Positions 47,601 through 55,800 of a stretch of 64,000 bases of DNA are shown piece by piece. The translations under genes were made by a program, and so were the position numbers. Source of the DNA: Malania oleifera (taxonomy: Eukaryota > Streptophyta > Magnoliopsida > Santalales > Ximeniaceae); assembly GCF_029873635.1 (NCBI RefSeq), contig NC_080419.1, positions 75,194,597 through 75,258,596 on the forward strand, read 5' to 3'. Within the stretch, counting starts at the first letter, position 1; every line of letters starts with the position of its first letter. Under the pieces are notes generated by a model. It was given only the letters and a program-made list of their open reading frames with translations. It was not told where the DNA came from and made no database searches.

Positions 47601-50600
47601 CAGATTGCAACTTCAAGTTGCTGGAGATATTTCTTCTTACCAGTAGCTTGATGGTCTGAACTTCCAATATGTTGTTTTGGTTGCCCTTGTCGCTGAGTTT
47701 GCTTTGTGGTTTGCTGTTCTGACTTTTGAATGCTTTCTGGTTTTTCTTGTTCTTGAGGCTTTTTGGTTGGCCCCTTTGCTGCTTTGGCTGATTTCTGGTC
47801 TGGCTCCTAAGCCCATCTTGGAAACTTTGATGGCTAATTAGGTCACAAGAACATGGGCATTGTTATTGGATCTCATGAACCTTAGTAATTTTTCCCTCAT
47901 ACAGTTGCTCCAATAGCATTTTTAAAATGCACTATTTGTGCCTGAGAGGCTGAGACATTTCCTTCCGAATTTCCTATCAGAGATCACTCCTAAATTGAGT
48001 GAGTCTTTCTTTTGCCCTCAGTGCACATCTGATGGCTAATTCTTCAAATGTTTGAGCATAATTGATTTTCTTAATCTTGATGTGCTTTTTCTTAAATGCA
48101 CATTTTCAAATTCTTCCAACATGTCATGTAGGTGTATAGGACTTGAGAGCATCATGGTAGAACCTGGGAAAGTGAGATTGGACTGGTAAATTACAATCAA
48201 ATTTGGTTTGGAGGCTATTAATCAATGTAAGAGAGAGGGAGGGAGGGAGGGAGTAGCTCGATTTAGAATCGAATCTGGTTTCGGGAGAGAGACGGGGGGG
48301 TTCTCAATTTCAAATTAGTGTCTTTACATGATTTACACACTAATTTAAAGGAAAGAGTAAAATACAAGAGAATGAAATCGGAGTCTTTACATGGTTTGAA
48401 CACTAATTTATAGGAAAGCATAAAATGCTAGAGAATTACAAAGGGAGGGAGGGGTTCTCAATTTCAAATCACGATCTTTACATGATTAACACACTAATTT
48501 ATAGGCAAGTGTAAAATACAAGAGAATTACGAAGGGAGGGAGGGTTTCTCAATTTCAAATCAGTCTTTACATGATTTAAACACTAATTTATAGGAAAGAA
48601 TAAAATAAAAGAGAAGGGAGGGAGGGAGGGAGGGAGGGAGGGGCTGTCAATTTCAAATCACAGTCTTTACATGATTCTAATTATAGGAAAGAGTAAAATA
48701 CAAGAAAATTGTGAAGGGTGGAAGGAGTTCGCAATTTCAAATCAGTCTTTACATGATTTAAACACTAATTTATAGGAAGGAATAAAATACAAGAGAATTA
48801 CAAATAAACTAATATATATGAAAGAGTAAAATACAAGAGAATTACAAATAAACCCCTATAGGCACATTTATTTACAAACCCCAAACACATAAACCTAACT
48901 GCTAACTGAATTACATGCACTTAGGCTTAGGGCCCAAATTGGCCTCCAAATCGGGTCAAAATGATCCACTCAAAATCCCACTTCCCATCCTACATCAATT
49001 CCCTCCTCCCTATAGGAACTCGACTTCATTGAGTTGGGAAAGGGCTAAGAAGTCCATAATCATGAAATGAATGTCTTGCTTCGTAAGAAAGGAATCGACA
49101 ATATGCTTCAATTTTGTAAGTGGAAAAACTTGCGATGGTGTCATGTTATACCTTGTTGATGGAGAACGTATAGGAAAATTTTCATAAGCATCATGCTTAA
49201 CCTTTCTATGAAACTACCATGGATGCCTCCAAAGAATGTGGCAAATCTTTGAAAAAAAGGATATCACGCTTCGCACTCTCCTAATCAAACCAATCTTGAA
49301 GATAAGCAAGCAACGATCATAGACCTCCAAGTTAGCTTTCTTTACCCATGTAATCTTGCATGGATCAGGATGTTGCATGATCTTCAAATTCAACTTCCTT
49401 ACAACTACTTTGAGTTTCGTACAACTACAATGATCAGTAGCTAAATACAATGTTTCTTATGACAACCTGAGTTTGAAAAATGCTTGTTCATCTCCAATTT
49501 TCATTTTTTTCAATCTTGTGGCAAGAGAGGATAGATTGAAGTACTAAGAACACCTCCCACGTTGCCATCTTCATCTAAGTCACTTGGGACTTCTGTCTCA
49601 GCTTCAGTTACTTGGGTGGCAGCATCCTTTTGTTTTTCTGCAATTGTCATTACCTGGTTAGGACATTCTGTTGCTTGATGCCCAAAACCTTGACATTTGA
49701 AGCTCTTAATTTCTAGCAAGACCTTGGAAGTCATTGAGGAGAGCTCTAGAGTCTTAGTGACAACCTGCATTCTTATCCCCAATTTTATGAGATGACATGC
49801 AGCAAGCTTGGAGGTAATAGCTGGCTCAATTTTTTTTCCTAGACAATGCAATCATCACATCCTCTTTCCCTTCTATTTGGCATGAGTAGCAAATTATATT
49901 ACCACTGGTGTAATCAGTCACTTGTTTTTCTGCGTCAAATCAAAAAGTTGTAGATGAACACACTGCTGGTTGTAGTGCTAACTATTCCTGCATGGCTGTC
50001 TTCATCACATCCCCTGTTAGATTTGGACAAACTTTAAAGGTTTATTCATTTCATATCAATGAAAATAGTTCTCTAAAGAACGTACCCAGTCATCAAATTC
50101 AGCACCTTCACCGTTAAATTCTAAAACTTTCCAATTTAGGTCTGCTATTCAAATGATTATTTCACTCTTCTTGCAGCTCAGATTATGGGGAACAACAGTA
50201 GTTGTGACTCTTTTTTGTTTGGTAGGAGAACAAACTGGCCTCTTACCCAAGGCTGGAATGTCAGTTTTAGCCTATTCCAAGCATTAGTAATGGTCTCTAA
50301 AGCATTTTCTATATTTTGCACCCCACTTGAAAATAGCTCCACCTTTGCAAAAAATTCAATATTAGTCACAATGTTGCTGGAATTTTTTTAAACAATGGGA
50401 TCAGACTAATAAATAGATACTACGGAGAGAGAGAGAGGAGGCAAGAAAAATAGAAAAAAACTGTCACATGCAAAGGATTGAAATTATTTTTTTGGGTCAA
50501 AGAATGTGACAAAAAAGAAGAGGAAAAAGAAAGGTAAGGAAAATTAGAACCAGGTGGGGGCGCAACCAGGTTGATGAGCAAGTGCTGCTGACATGGCTGA

Positions 50601-51976
50601 GAATGTGTCTTGAGTGTGGTAGCTGATGTAGTGTGGGAATGGCACAGTGGGTTAGCTTCTGCTGGCTTGACTGGTTACACTAAGATGGAAGTGAAGAGTC
50701 TATTATTAAAGGCAATAGCCTATTTCTTTACTGGGCTTTCAAATAAAGAAGTGCAGCTGAGTAATAGAGAAGTCTGCCTGAATAGTTTAAAGAAAAGGAA
50801 GGATCCAAACAGGTGGGCTGGGTCATGGTCTTAAATTTCCATTAAATTGTGGAAAATTTTGTTGAAATTTCTGGTTCCGTCACCCTCGAAATCGAAATGG
50901 TAGTCGATTTCCATCTTGCATAATTTCCATCGAAATTTGAACGAATCATCCAAAATTTATCGAAATCTTGAAATTTTAGCCAAAATTGTCGAAATTTTAA
51001 TTACAAAGTGAAATTTCCTCAAAATTCAAATGAGAGATTTAGGAGTGAAGTGATTTCTCTCTTTATTTTATTTATTTTTATCGGAACAAAAGATTATTAC
51101 AAGTCCTTTTGGAGTTATATGAAAAAAAACTTACAACAATATTTTATTTAACCATTCATGTCAAAATTTTCGTTATTTGTATAATAAATAATATTTGAAT
51201 GATTTATGAATTTCATTTGAATTAACTAAATATGTTTAATGCACATTATCTTACAAATACATTTGATACGCATGCTATATTACAACTTTTCCACCTCATA
51301 CTCAGCATAGATAGATGTATTTAACATGTAATATATTAGTCCTAAAACTTACATTATTATGTTTGTTAACCATTTCTGAAGTTTCACAAAGAATTCCATG
51401 CTTTACTACTGATTTCCGTTATATTTTCAAATCGAAATCAAAATTGACATCGAAATCAAAATTTCTATCAAAATTTCCGTACTTTTGGAGCTTCAAAACT
51501 TGAGTCAAAATTGAAATTTAAGACCTTGGGCTGGGTAATGTTGGAAACAGTGGGAGAGCTGGGGAAAAAAACTAGCTTTGGGTTGCAATTCTACATGCAT
51601 GCATCTATGCATGCAGTGTTTCTCACTGGGATTTGGTGACAATATTTGATGGTTCTGGAGATCAAGGGATAAGGCTTCCTATGGTAATTTCAGCATTGGC
51701 AGGGGATCATGTCAAGGGGGTGAAATAACAGCGGTGGCGGAGATTTGGCTTCGACAAGAAAATGACAGCCCTTGGACTGTCTCTGGTGAAGAAACTATGG
51801 GTTCCAGCTAGTTGACTTCTGATTTTGATGGCGTTGCTCATGTATAGCGGGCTACTGGTGGTTATGTAACAAAAATGAGCAGCAGCGATGAACGGTTGCA
51901 GGCTCCTTTTTCTTTTCAAAAATTCTTAATGTGACAAAAATTTGTGAATGAATGGAGCAGAAGAGATGGGAACTCC

Positions 51977-52009
<33 letters not shown>

Positions 52010-52165
52010 CTTGTGCCAAGAATTGAAGACTATGGTGTGTTTGTGGTTCAGGGAGCTTTTGTTATGCAGCAGAGGAATAAAAGATGGGAAGGGGAAGAGG
52101 AAGGGGGGATTGAAAGAAGATGAAGATGTGTGGGAAATGGAGAAGAGAAATCAAATTTTGGCTCT

Positions 52166-52196
<31 letters not shown>

Positions 52197-53213
52197 GGGC
52201 TTGTGCCAAGAATTGAAGACGATGGTGTGTTCGTGGTTCAGGGAGCTTTTGTTATGCAGCAGAGGAATAAAAGATGGGAAGGGGAAGGGTGGATTGAAAG
52301 AAGATGATGTGTGGGAAATGGAGAAGAGAAATCAAATTTTGGTTCTAATGCCAAATGACGGAGCATCAAAGGGAAGAAATGTGTGTGGTAAATGGAGAGA
52401 GAACAAATTTTGGCTCTAATGCCAAATTGCGGGGCATCAAAGATGGATATTAGAGAGAGAGAGAGAGGTGTGTGAACTTCTCATTTTCAAATTCATTAAC
52501 TTACTTCGTTTCCACACACTAATTTATAGGAAAGACTAGAATATGAGATAATTACAAATACCCCCAAAGACACATTTATTTATGAATAAACTCCATAGAC
52601 TCACAAGTCTAACTGCTAAATAACTAAACACATTAGGGTCAACTATCCTTTGACCTTATTCTTTGAAATCAGCCTCCATATTGAGTTAAAATGATCCATT
52701 CAATATCCTACTTCCCATCCTGTGGCATATTGTGCATGAAATTTTGTTTCAGTGTCAGTCCCTATTCCCTGTCCCTATTCCCTAGGTTGGTCTCATTGCA
52801 ATATGTGTGTGTTTCATATTATGTGACTTTTTAATTGTGAAGTAGTCTCTATGCTGTTTAAATAGCTATTTTGGTTTTAAAATTGGCATTTCTGTTTATT
52901 TGAATTGTGTCTTTTATTGGCATACTAAGTACTCAGTATTTTAAGATGGGATTGTTCTGTACAGGCAGTTGAGGACAGTCCTAAATATTGGGAAGGGATG
53001 TCATCAGCACTAGCAGTTGGTTGGCTGGAGATTGTGGTAAGTAGACTACGAGGATCAGCTTTCTTTAGAATTTTATGGTAGTGTTTTGCATTGGATTGTG
53101 ATTAAAAAAAAAAGTCAAAGAAAACAGCATATGAAGTTCTGTTGTTCTCTTTGCAGGTGAAAATGTTGCGCTTGCATGGATCTTATCAACTGGATCAGCT
53201 TGATTGTCGTGAG
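23294..53213 (+). CDS. NUP85: Nucleoporin NUP85, exons 1-6 (3' part outside window)
   Basis: CDS join 23294-23676, 24378-24480, 24614-24724, 24947-25030, 52965-53036, 53157-53213: about 270 residues in a single open frame with GT-AG introns. NUP85 is a scaffold subunit of the Nup107-160 (Y) complex of the nuclear pore, where its alpha-helical ACE1-type fold pairs with Seh1. In legumes it is also needed for root symbiosis signalling. Recognition rests on remembered Arabidopsis NUP85: ITYGSVSPFALLQSRKNS, WWEYVMEYSREINCLLGN, LKAAWELMEFFYADK, WLPERLVDWL, KLGEFQKELVGLQ, YWEGMSSALAVGWLEIV and LHGSYQLDQL occur in the same order. The family is about 700 residues long, so roughly the last 60% lies beyond 64000. 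I found no seventh exon in 53214-64000. Intron 4 is 27.9 kb and full of mobile elements. No break is seen in the exons, so the gene is probably functional. Confidence 0.93.
24378..24480 (+). CDS. NUP85: NUP85 exon 2 (residues 128-162)
   Basis: After the TTCTTAG acceptor the first base completes the split Trp codon, and the frame reads WEYVMEYSREINCLLGNT. It ends at a full codon before GTACTT. Intron 1 is 701 bp and intron 2 is 133 bp. Confidence 0.93.
24614..24724 (+). CDS. NUP85: NUP85 exon 3 (residues 163-199)
   Basis: 111 bp in phase 0 between CTGCTTAG and GTAATG. It encodes KVEEPTCLKAAWELMEFF and WLPERLVDWLA, a strongly conserved stretch in plant NUP85. Intron 3 is 222 bp. Confidence 0.93.
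24947..25030 (+). CDS. NUP85: NUP85 exon 4 (residues 200-227)
   Basis: 84 bp in phase 0 between CCTTGCAG and GTTTGA. It encodes DYDSLLSGTQTTVHSKLG and FQKELVGLQ. It is the last exon before the giant intron. Confidence 0.92.
25412..27040 (+). pseudogene. LINE ORF1 pseudogene (RNA-binding gag-like protein)
   Basis: The frame opens MAMGDNELEFSMDFSEYF at 25412 and meets TAG after LRLP. Further pieces include LDNVSIRILEFAERHT and, at 25706-25978, GRGQFLCLEKFKDKGSS followed by EALGWMSLFLLLEDV, which matches the conserved block of plant LINE ORF1 (G-R-G-x-F, then a G-W motif). Such proteins coat LINE RNA. A 27-bp direct repeat (GAATAGGCCTGATGGTGTTG) occurs at about 26229-26272. The part beyond 26600 is poorly recognisable. 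Confidence 0.6.
27168..27760 (-). repeat. 3' LTR of the copia element (left on + strand)
   Basis: 593 bp, TGTTGTGCAAAG to CATATCCAACA, preceded by TTTGC. It includes an array of CCGTCGACGG-type palindromes at about 27545-27680. Confidence 0.9.
30920..31504 (-). repeat. 5' LTR of the copia element (right on + strand)
   Basis: 585 bp with the same ends as the left LTR and followed by TTTGC. The palindrome array is at about 31300-31425. The primer-binding site lies immediately left (30907-30918). Confidence 0.9.
32521..32535. repeat. Poly-G run
   Basis: Fifteen G in a row within LINE ORF2, just after two shorter G runs. Confidence 0.95.
33079..33788. mobile_element. hAT-like MITE, copy 1, perfect 8-bp target duplication
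   Basis: 710 bp with AGTCTAGC on both sides (33071-33078 and 33789-33796). Terminal inverted repeats are CATCGTCTTAAATTT and, at the other end read in reverse complement, CAAGGTCTTAAATTT. AT-rich, with many GAAATTTC-type motifs and no transposase. The 8-bp duplication and CA-start termini fit the hAT superfamily. A sister copy is at 50824-51528. It lies inside the LINE endonuclease region, which continues on both sides. Confidence 0.88.
34100..34159 (+). mobile_element. 5'-truncated Au-like SINE tail with 19-bp target duplication
   Basis: The 60-bp insert contains TAGCGGACCCCACCTAGTGG, then GGACTCGAGGCTTG and a GTTGTTGTT end, the signature 3' tail of Au-type plant SINEs. The flanks GGGTGAAAGATTGCGATTG (34081-34099) and GGGTGAAAGAGGGCGATTG (34160-34178) agree at 17 of 19 positions, as expected for LINE-driven insertion. 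Inside LINE ORF2. Confidence 0.8.
36484..37145. mobile_element. Non-autonomous hAT-like element with GATATCTT target duplication
   Basis: 662 bp. GATATCTT at 36476-36483 and 37146-37153. Ends are TAGGGGTTGGCAAAACAGG and, in reverse complement, TAGGGGTGGCAAAACGGG. The edges are rich in GGGTTTGGGT/AACCCAT-type sequence; the interior is AT-rich and non-coding. The TAGGGGTGGCAAA terminus and 8-bp duplication are typical of plant hAT MITEs. It interrupts the LINE 3' region. Confidence 0.9.
37206..37869. other. Unassigned intron sequence
   Basis: AT-rich. From about 37415 it reads GGGGTGTTCAAGGGCCAGG and later GGGTCGGTCTAATGATCGGG, which looks like one end of another degraded hAT-type MITE, but I cannot find the other end. 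A 98-codon + frame at 37503-37799 resembles no protein I know. Confidence 0.3.
37878..38823. mobile_element. Candidate MITE with TTGTAGG(C/T) flanks
   Basis: About 946 bp flanked by TTGTAGGC (37870-37877) and TTGTAGGT (38824-38831), 7 of 8 positions alike. The ends ATGGTTTTAAATTG and, in reverse complement, TCACAGTTTTCAATAG are partly similar. No coding sequence. It could be hAT- or Mutator-derived. A (TA)n run lies at 38600-38632. Confidence 0.45.
38600..38632. repeat. (TA)n microsatellite
   Basis: About 33 bp of uninterrupted AT dinucleotide. Confidence 0.95.
40660..41251 (-). pseudogene. hAT transposase C-terminal region (pseudogene)
   Basis: Minus-strand frames at 41257-40988 and 40941-40660 read DRYTLEPNYWCYFHGAST and then, across one in-frame stop, SIALKLLGQPCSSSCCERN. 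The latter continues as CSSYSFINSLKRNKMVVKRA, LHLLSRKIKEYKGGPNKSWD and VLEIASLSPDEPNMAA. This is the hAT dimerisation block and tail (SSSCCERNWSTYSFIHSLRRNK-type) of plant hAT transposases. The stop and a shift between the two frames break it. Upstream parts are replaced by other sequence and the solo LTR at 41252. Confidence 0.75.
41780..42180. repeat. Irregular repeats of a CCTACGGTAGTTAACCG motif
   Basis: Copies at about 41966-41983, 41990-42010, 42022-42047, 42060-42085 and 42153-42173 (for example GCCTACGGTAGTTAACCGAC and GCCTTCGGTAGTTAACCGGC), plus GGCCTAAGCCGG-like versions from about 41800. Many carry inverted halves (TTCGGCCTAAGCCGGC). GC-rich compared with the surroundings. Confidence 0.65.
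42783..42832. repeat. (GA)n microsatellite region
   Basis: Two GA runs, the longer at about 42808-42830, inside the solo LTR. Confidence 0.85.
42893..43090. repeat. Array of TTCGTCGACGAA quasi-palindromes
   Basis: About eight copies or variants (TTGTCGACGAAGTG, TTGTCGACAAGC, TTCGTCAACGACGG, CTCGTCGACGAGC, CTCGTCGACGAACC, TCTCGTCGCCGAGC) at 20-40-bp spacing near the LTR end, like the array at 9505-9730. Confidence 0.8.
43291..44390 (-). repeat. Tandem duplication (562 and 538 bp) with the hAT 5' coding start
   Basis: Unit 1 is 43291-43852 and unit 2 is 43853-44390; both run from AATAGGGTGTT to GATAGGCACTAGGCAG and are about 95% alike by eye. On the minus strand each contains an ATG frame reading MTVMSSKSSSSSTSITSKFA and ALDDNTLF. 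In unit 1 this continues FWAYVT, resembling the start of a BED-finger hAT transposase (x-LW-x-YVT). It may be the duplicated first exon of the relic at 40660-41251. Confidence 0.75.
44391..45168 (-). other. hAT relic 5' non-coding region
   Basis: Sequence between the tandem duplication and the right end of the hAT relic. A minus-strand frame at 44572-44898 (108 codons) has no recognisable family. Subterminal repeats of GTATCCG-type (CCGTATCCGAGGCGTATCCG) lie at about 45090-45110, matching GATACGATA-type repeats at the other end (about 40300-40335); such subterminal motifs are usual transposase-binding sites in hAT elements. Confidence 0.45.
46737..48150 (-). other. Unassigned coding-like stretch, probably gypsy 3' remnant
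   Basis: On the minus strand near 46915-46975 the sequence reads TCAAGGACAAGTTTTCTCC and AACAAGGTGAGGATGATGC, like the end of many plant gypsy pol regions. Further up (about 47550-47800) a Gln/Lys-rich frame reads KPQEQEKPESIQKSEQQTTK, then GKKKYLQQLEVAICYLLHWD, which I cannot assign. No terminal repeats were found. It may belong to the gypsy element at 48.2-52.7 kb or to an older one. Confidence 0.3.
48301..48855. repeat. Minisatellite of about 85-100-bp units with (GGGA)n runs in gypsy LTR
   Basis: Six to seven units containing TTCTCAATTTCAAATCA, TCTTTACATGATTTAAACAC, TAATTTATAGGAAAG and AAATACAAGAGAATTACAA, separated by GGGA runs (about 48233-48255, 48523-48545, 48615-48642). The right LTR has one version of this unit near 52475-52555, so the expansion is specific to the left LTR. 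Confidence 0.8.
50824..51528. mobile_element. hAT-like MITE, copy 2, perfect 8-bp target duplication
   Basis: 705 bp with GGCTGGGT on both sides (50816-50823 and 51529-51536). The terminal repeats CATGGTCTTAAATTT and CAAGGTCTTAAATTT match copy 1 (33079-33788). The two copies run in parallel over their whole length and are roughly nine-tenths identical by eye. No coding sequence. Inserted in the gypsy remains. Confidence 0.88.
52011..52345. repeat. 190-bp tandem duplication with flanking (GA)n, next to gypsy 5' LTR
   Basis: The block from TTGTGCCAAGAATTGAAGAC recurs at 52011 and 52201. Both copies are preceded by long GA runs (51979-52008 and 52166-52198) and are nearly identical. A degenerate third start follows. 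The TTCTAATGCCAAATGACGG segment beside the primer-binding site also appears twice (about 52342 and 52414). Confidence 0.8.
52965..53036 (+). CDS. NUP85: NUP85 exon 5 (residues 228-251)
   Basis: 72 bp in phase 0 between TGTACAG and GTAAGT. It encodes AVEDSPKYWEGMSSALAV then GWLEIV. It continues exon 4 directly at protein level (ELVGLQ then AVEDSP; Arabidopsis, from memory, has ELVGLQAIEDDPRYWEVM), which proves the link across 27.9 kb. Confidence 0.92.
53157..53213 (+). CDS. NUP85: NUP85 exon 6 (residues 252-270)
   Basis: 57 bp in phase 0 after TTTGCAG, before GTTTGT. It encodes VKMLRLHGSYQLDQLDCRE. Intron 5 is 120 bp. The next family block (a short ENGLVEAVAV-like segment) is not found up to 64000. 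Confidence 0.9.
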
Positions 53214-55800
53214 GTTTGTGGGAAATTTGATTGGGATCTGTTGAATATGACGGACTCTTCTAAGCTTTAGAGGCTTTATTTTATCATTTCTTGGAAGTTG
53301 TTTAGTTGTCCGTTGATATCCTGCTTGGCTGCTGCTGCTGCATGATTTTGAGTGTTATCTTACATTCATTATGTTCTTATTTTCTGACTTACTTCGATTT
53401 TGATCTGAGTATTACTTTCTTTTTTGCCTTCCATTGTCCCTGTGCCTCTTGTTGTTAGTAATTGACCATCCATTTCCATGATCAAAATGTCTCAATTGAC
53501 TCTTTGTCATTCAAGCCCCATAAGATTTTCATTGTGCATCTGTTTTTTAGTTGTTTTTTCCCTTCAATAAAGTTTACCGTTCCAATCTAAACATTTTTTT
53601 TTTATAAATTTTTACTTATAAATCTTGACACAGAAACTACTCCTTTCAAATTTTGTGGGCACCACAAATCGCAGAACCAGCCATCACTTAGATTTATGTG
53701 GTCTTGAATCTAATGTTTGACAATGTTGTAGTCTCTTACCGGCAAATTGAGCAATCTGCTACTTTTCTGGTAATATGGATATCTGATATGTAGGAAGGCT
53801 TGGCAGGGATGATGATTCACAATGATAAACACAGGCTACCATAGAATTACTGATGAACCAATGGTTTGTTGTTCCCTATGAGTCTTTGAAGCATCATCCC
53901 TTATAAAAGTTTGAGTAGGTGTATATTTATTTAAGTACTGATAAATTTGCCACGTGAATTGCATGTTATTGGGTTTGAATAATGTTGAGTAAATATATTT
54001 AAATTATATAGTTTTAGTTTATTCAATTTTACACATAGATAACTATTCTATTTTATTTGACTATTAATATGAGCCAAAAGTCATTTTTGGATCATTTCTA
54101 GTACGGTTCATATATATCTTTTGACATATGGAGAATACATTTCATAAATCAAAGTTGTATTTAGATCATGCATGTAATATGGTTCATTTCTAGTACAAGC
54201 TAAAAGACATATTGATATCATAAATATTTTGACCTAAACATTTGCTGATACCATAGTCCATCAAAGCAAAGAAAATACAATCATTCAAAATACTTCCATC
54301 CTCTAACATATAATTTCCTAGCATGACAAGCAAATCATATCCAAGCAAATTTTCATCTAAAATACTTCTTCTCCCTATGAAACAGACAAATCCAAGCATA
54401 AAACACATCCAAAATGTCCAATCAGTAAACACATAAAAAATACTTCTCCCCCTTTTCATTGGCAATCAAAAGACAATGGGTAAGGAGAGTAGAGTACTCA
54501 AACTAATAAGAAGTAATTGTATTTGGATACAACCCAAACATAAGGTTTTCATGTAAAGAGCGAGTAGTCAAAGCATCAGTCTTTTTATCTAACACGAACA
54601 CTCTATCTCAAATATGCTTGATGTGTGTGTACACATGAGGCATGAGCCCTAAGGATGGTGCCTTAGGGTGTGAGGATGGAATAAAGGGAATAGATGTGAC
54701 AGATCCAGGTGTAAAAGGAGTAGAATGAGTAGTGGCTGTAGGGGCAGAAAGAGTAGGCTCCCTCTGAGCAGGATACACTTTCATTCTAAAAGTAGAAAGA
54801 GTAGGCTCCCTTGAACATGAAACACTTTCATATGAACCCATCCTTGATCATTTTCCCTAAACAGCAGAGGCTGAATTCCTGTCACCATATATGCAACCAG
54901 AGGAAATGAGCATGGTCTCATTAGAGAAATCATGATTAAGATGTTTCAAAAAGAGTGTAAGAAAGGAACTAATGGTAGGATCTGAGGTCTGCACTCGGTG
55001 ATGCATATCATGTGATGAATAATGAATTTAGGAAGGTTAACTTGCTTGTGTTGGACCAAGGATCTCATTATGAGCAAAAGGCAGCATGAGTGATGTTGGG
55101 CACTTAGCAAATATGCGGTTGGAGAATACAGACAACCATTTGTGAAGAATCTTGTCATGCACAGAGAGTTCACAGGTCCAACCAACTTTTTTTAATATTT
55201 AAACCTGTTGAAGGCTTTGATAGCTTTCTTTCATTTAAGCTCATTACTGGTGCCACCAACATTCAAGTGCAACAATGTGCCAAGGAATCCTGGGTTTAGG
55301 TCAATATGAATTCCTTTAGGGGCCATTTGGTTTTCGTCATCCCACACGAATCCTGGGAATGTGGCCCATAGAGTGTTGGGTGCTTATGTTTGGGAAACCT
55401 TTGGGTATCTTGCATGGCAGACATCCTAGATGCTTGGGAAATGGAAATTCCCTCAAAACATGGCTACCTCTCCCTTATCCCTTAGGTAATCTTGGATTCC
55501 CACAGGAATCAAGCTTCATAGGACAAAAGTATTCTAGTCATTCATTGTTTCTGGATGAAATTGCCACTCCTTGTTCACAATTACAATAATAATAATAATC
55601 AAAATATTGAAAACTAGTAATTATAATAATAGTTAATCCTATTCTTATTATTATTATTTGCTTTCCTTATTATGATAAATATTTATTATTGTTTTTTTAT
55701 TATTTGTTTATTTATTTATATCTTCATCATGATTGTTATTAAGGATTAAGAAATAATATTAAAAATTATTACAAAATATTATTATATATACTCACGCATG
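53214..55800 (+). other. NUP85: NUP85 intron 6, first part, with retroelement remnants
   Basis: From the GT donor at 53214. Up to about 54150 it looks like ordinary AT-rich intron. At about 54190-55190 minus-strand sequence (GWTCELSVHDKILH, QHKQVNLPKFIIHHMIC) resembles the protein domain found in the extra ORF of some plant retroelements: a broken fossil, lineage unknown. At about 55318 GGGGCCATTTGGTTTTCGTC looks like the end of a MITE, but no partner end was found. No NUP85 exon is seen here. Confidence 0.5.

Larger units (their letters stand above)
48200..52735 (-). mobile_element. Ty3/gypsy element remains (gag, protease), minus strand, broken
   Basis: The right (5') LTR is about 52428-52735 and the left (3') LTR ends at 48994. 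They share AATTTATAGGAAAG, AATTACAAATA, TCAAAATGATCCA-type and CACTTCCCATCC blocks. A primer-binding site (TGGCATTAGAGCC, degenerate initiator tRNA-Met) abuts the right LTR at 52412-52424, and a polypurine tract (reverse complement of 48995-49016) abuts the left one. Minus-strand parts are a CCHC knuckle (CQGFGHQATECPNQ, about 49700) and protease remains (VVRKLNLKIMQHPDPCK to HILW near 49215-49400). The style suggests a Reina- or CRM-like chromovirus. Fossil with many breaks; contains a MITE at 50824. Confidence 0.6.
25031..52964 (+). other. NUP85: NUP85 intron 4 (27,934 bp), a nest of mobile elements
   Basis: GT donor at 25031 and AG acceptor ending at 52964. Only the edges, about 25031-25400 and 52736-52964, and short spacers look like original intron. 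Part of 25230-25400 resembles the gypsy sequence near 48190-48235. The rest is, in order: LINE with nested inserts; MITE candidate; Tat-like solo LTR with nested hAT and LTR; unassigned stretch; gypsy element with a nested MITE. All LTR elements whose orientation I can tell are antisense to the gene; the LINE is sense. Confidence 0.88.

Noticed and set aside
54608-55185. Host gene candidate in NUP85 intron 6
   Set aside because: The peptide resembles the extra ORF of plant retroelements and is broken; treated as a fossil fragment.
55318-55600. MITE starting GGGGCCATTTGG
   Set aside because: Only one end is convincing; no matching inverted end or target duplication was found, so it is mentioned only within the intron entry.
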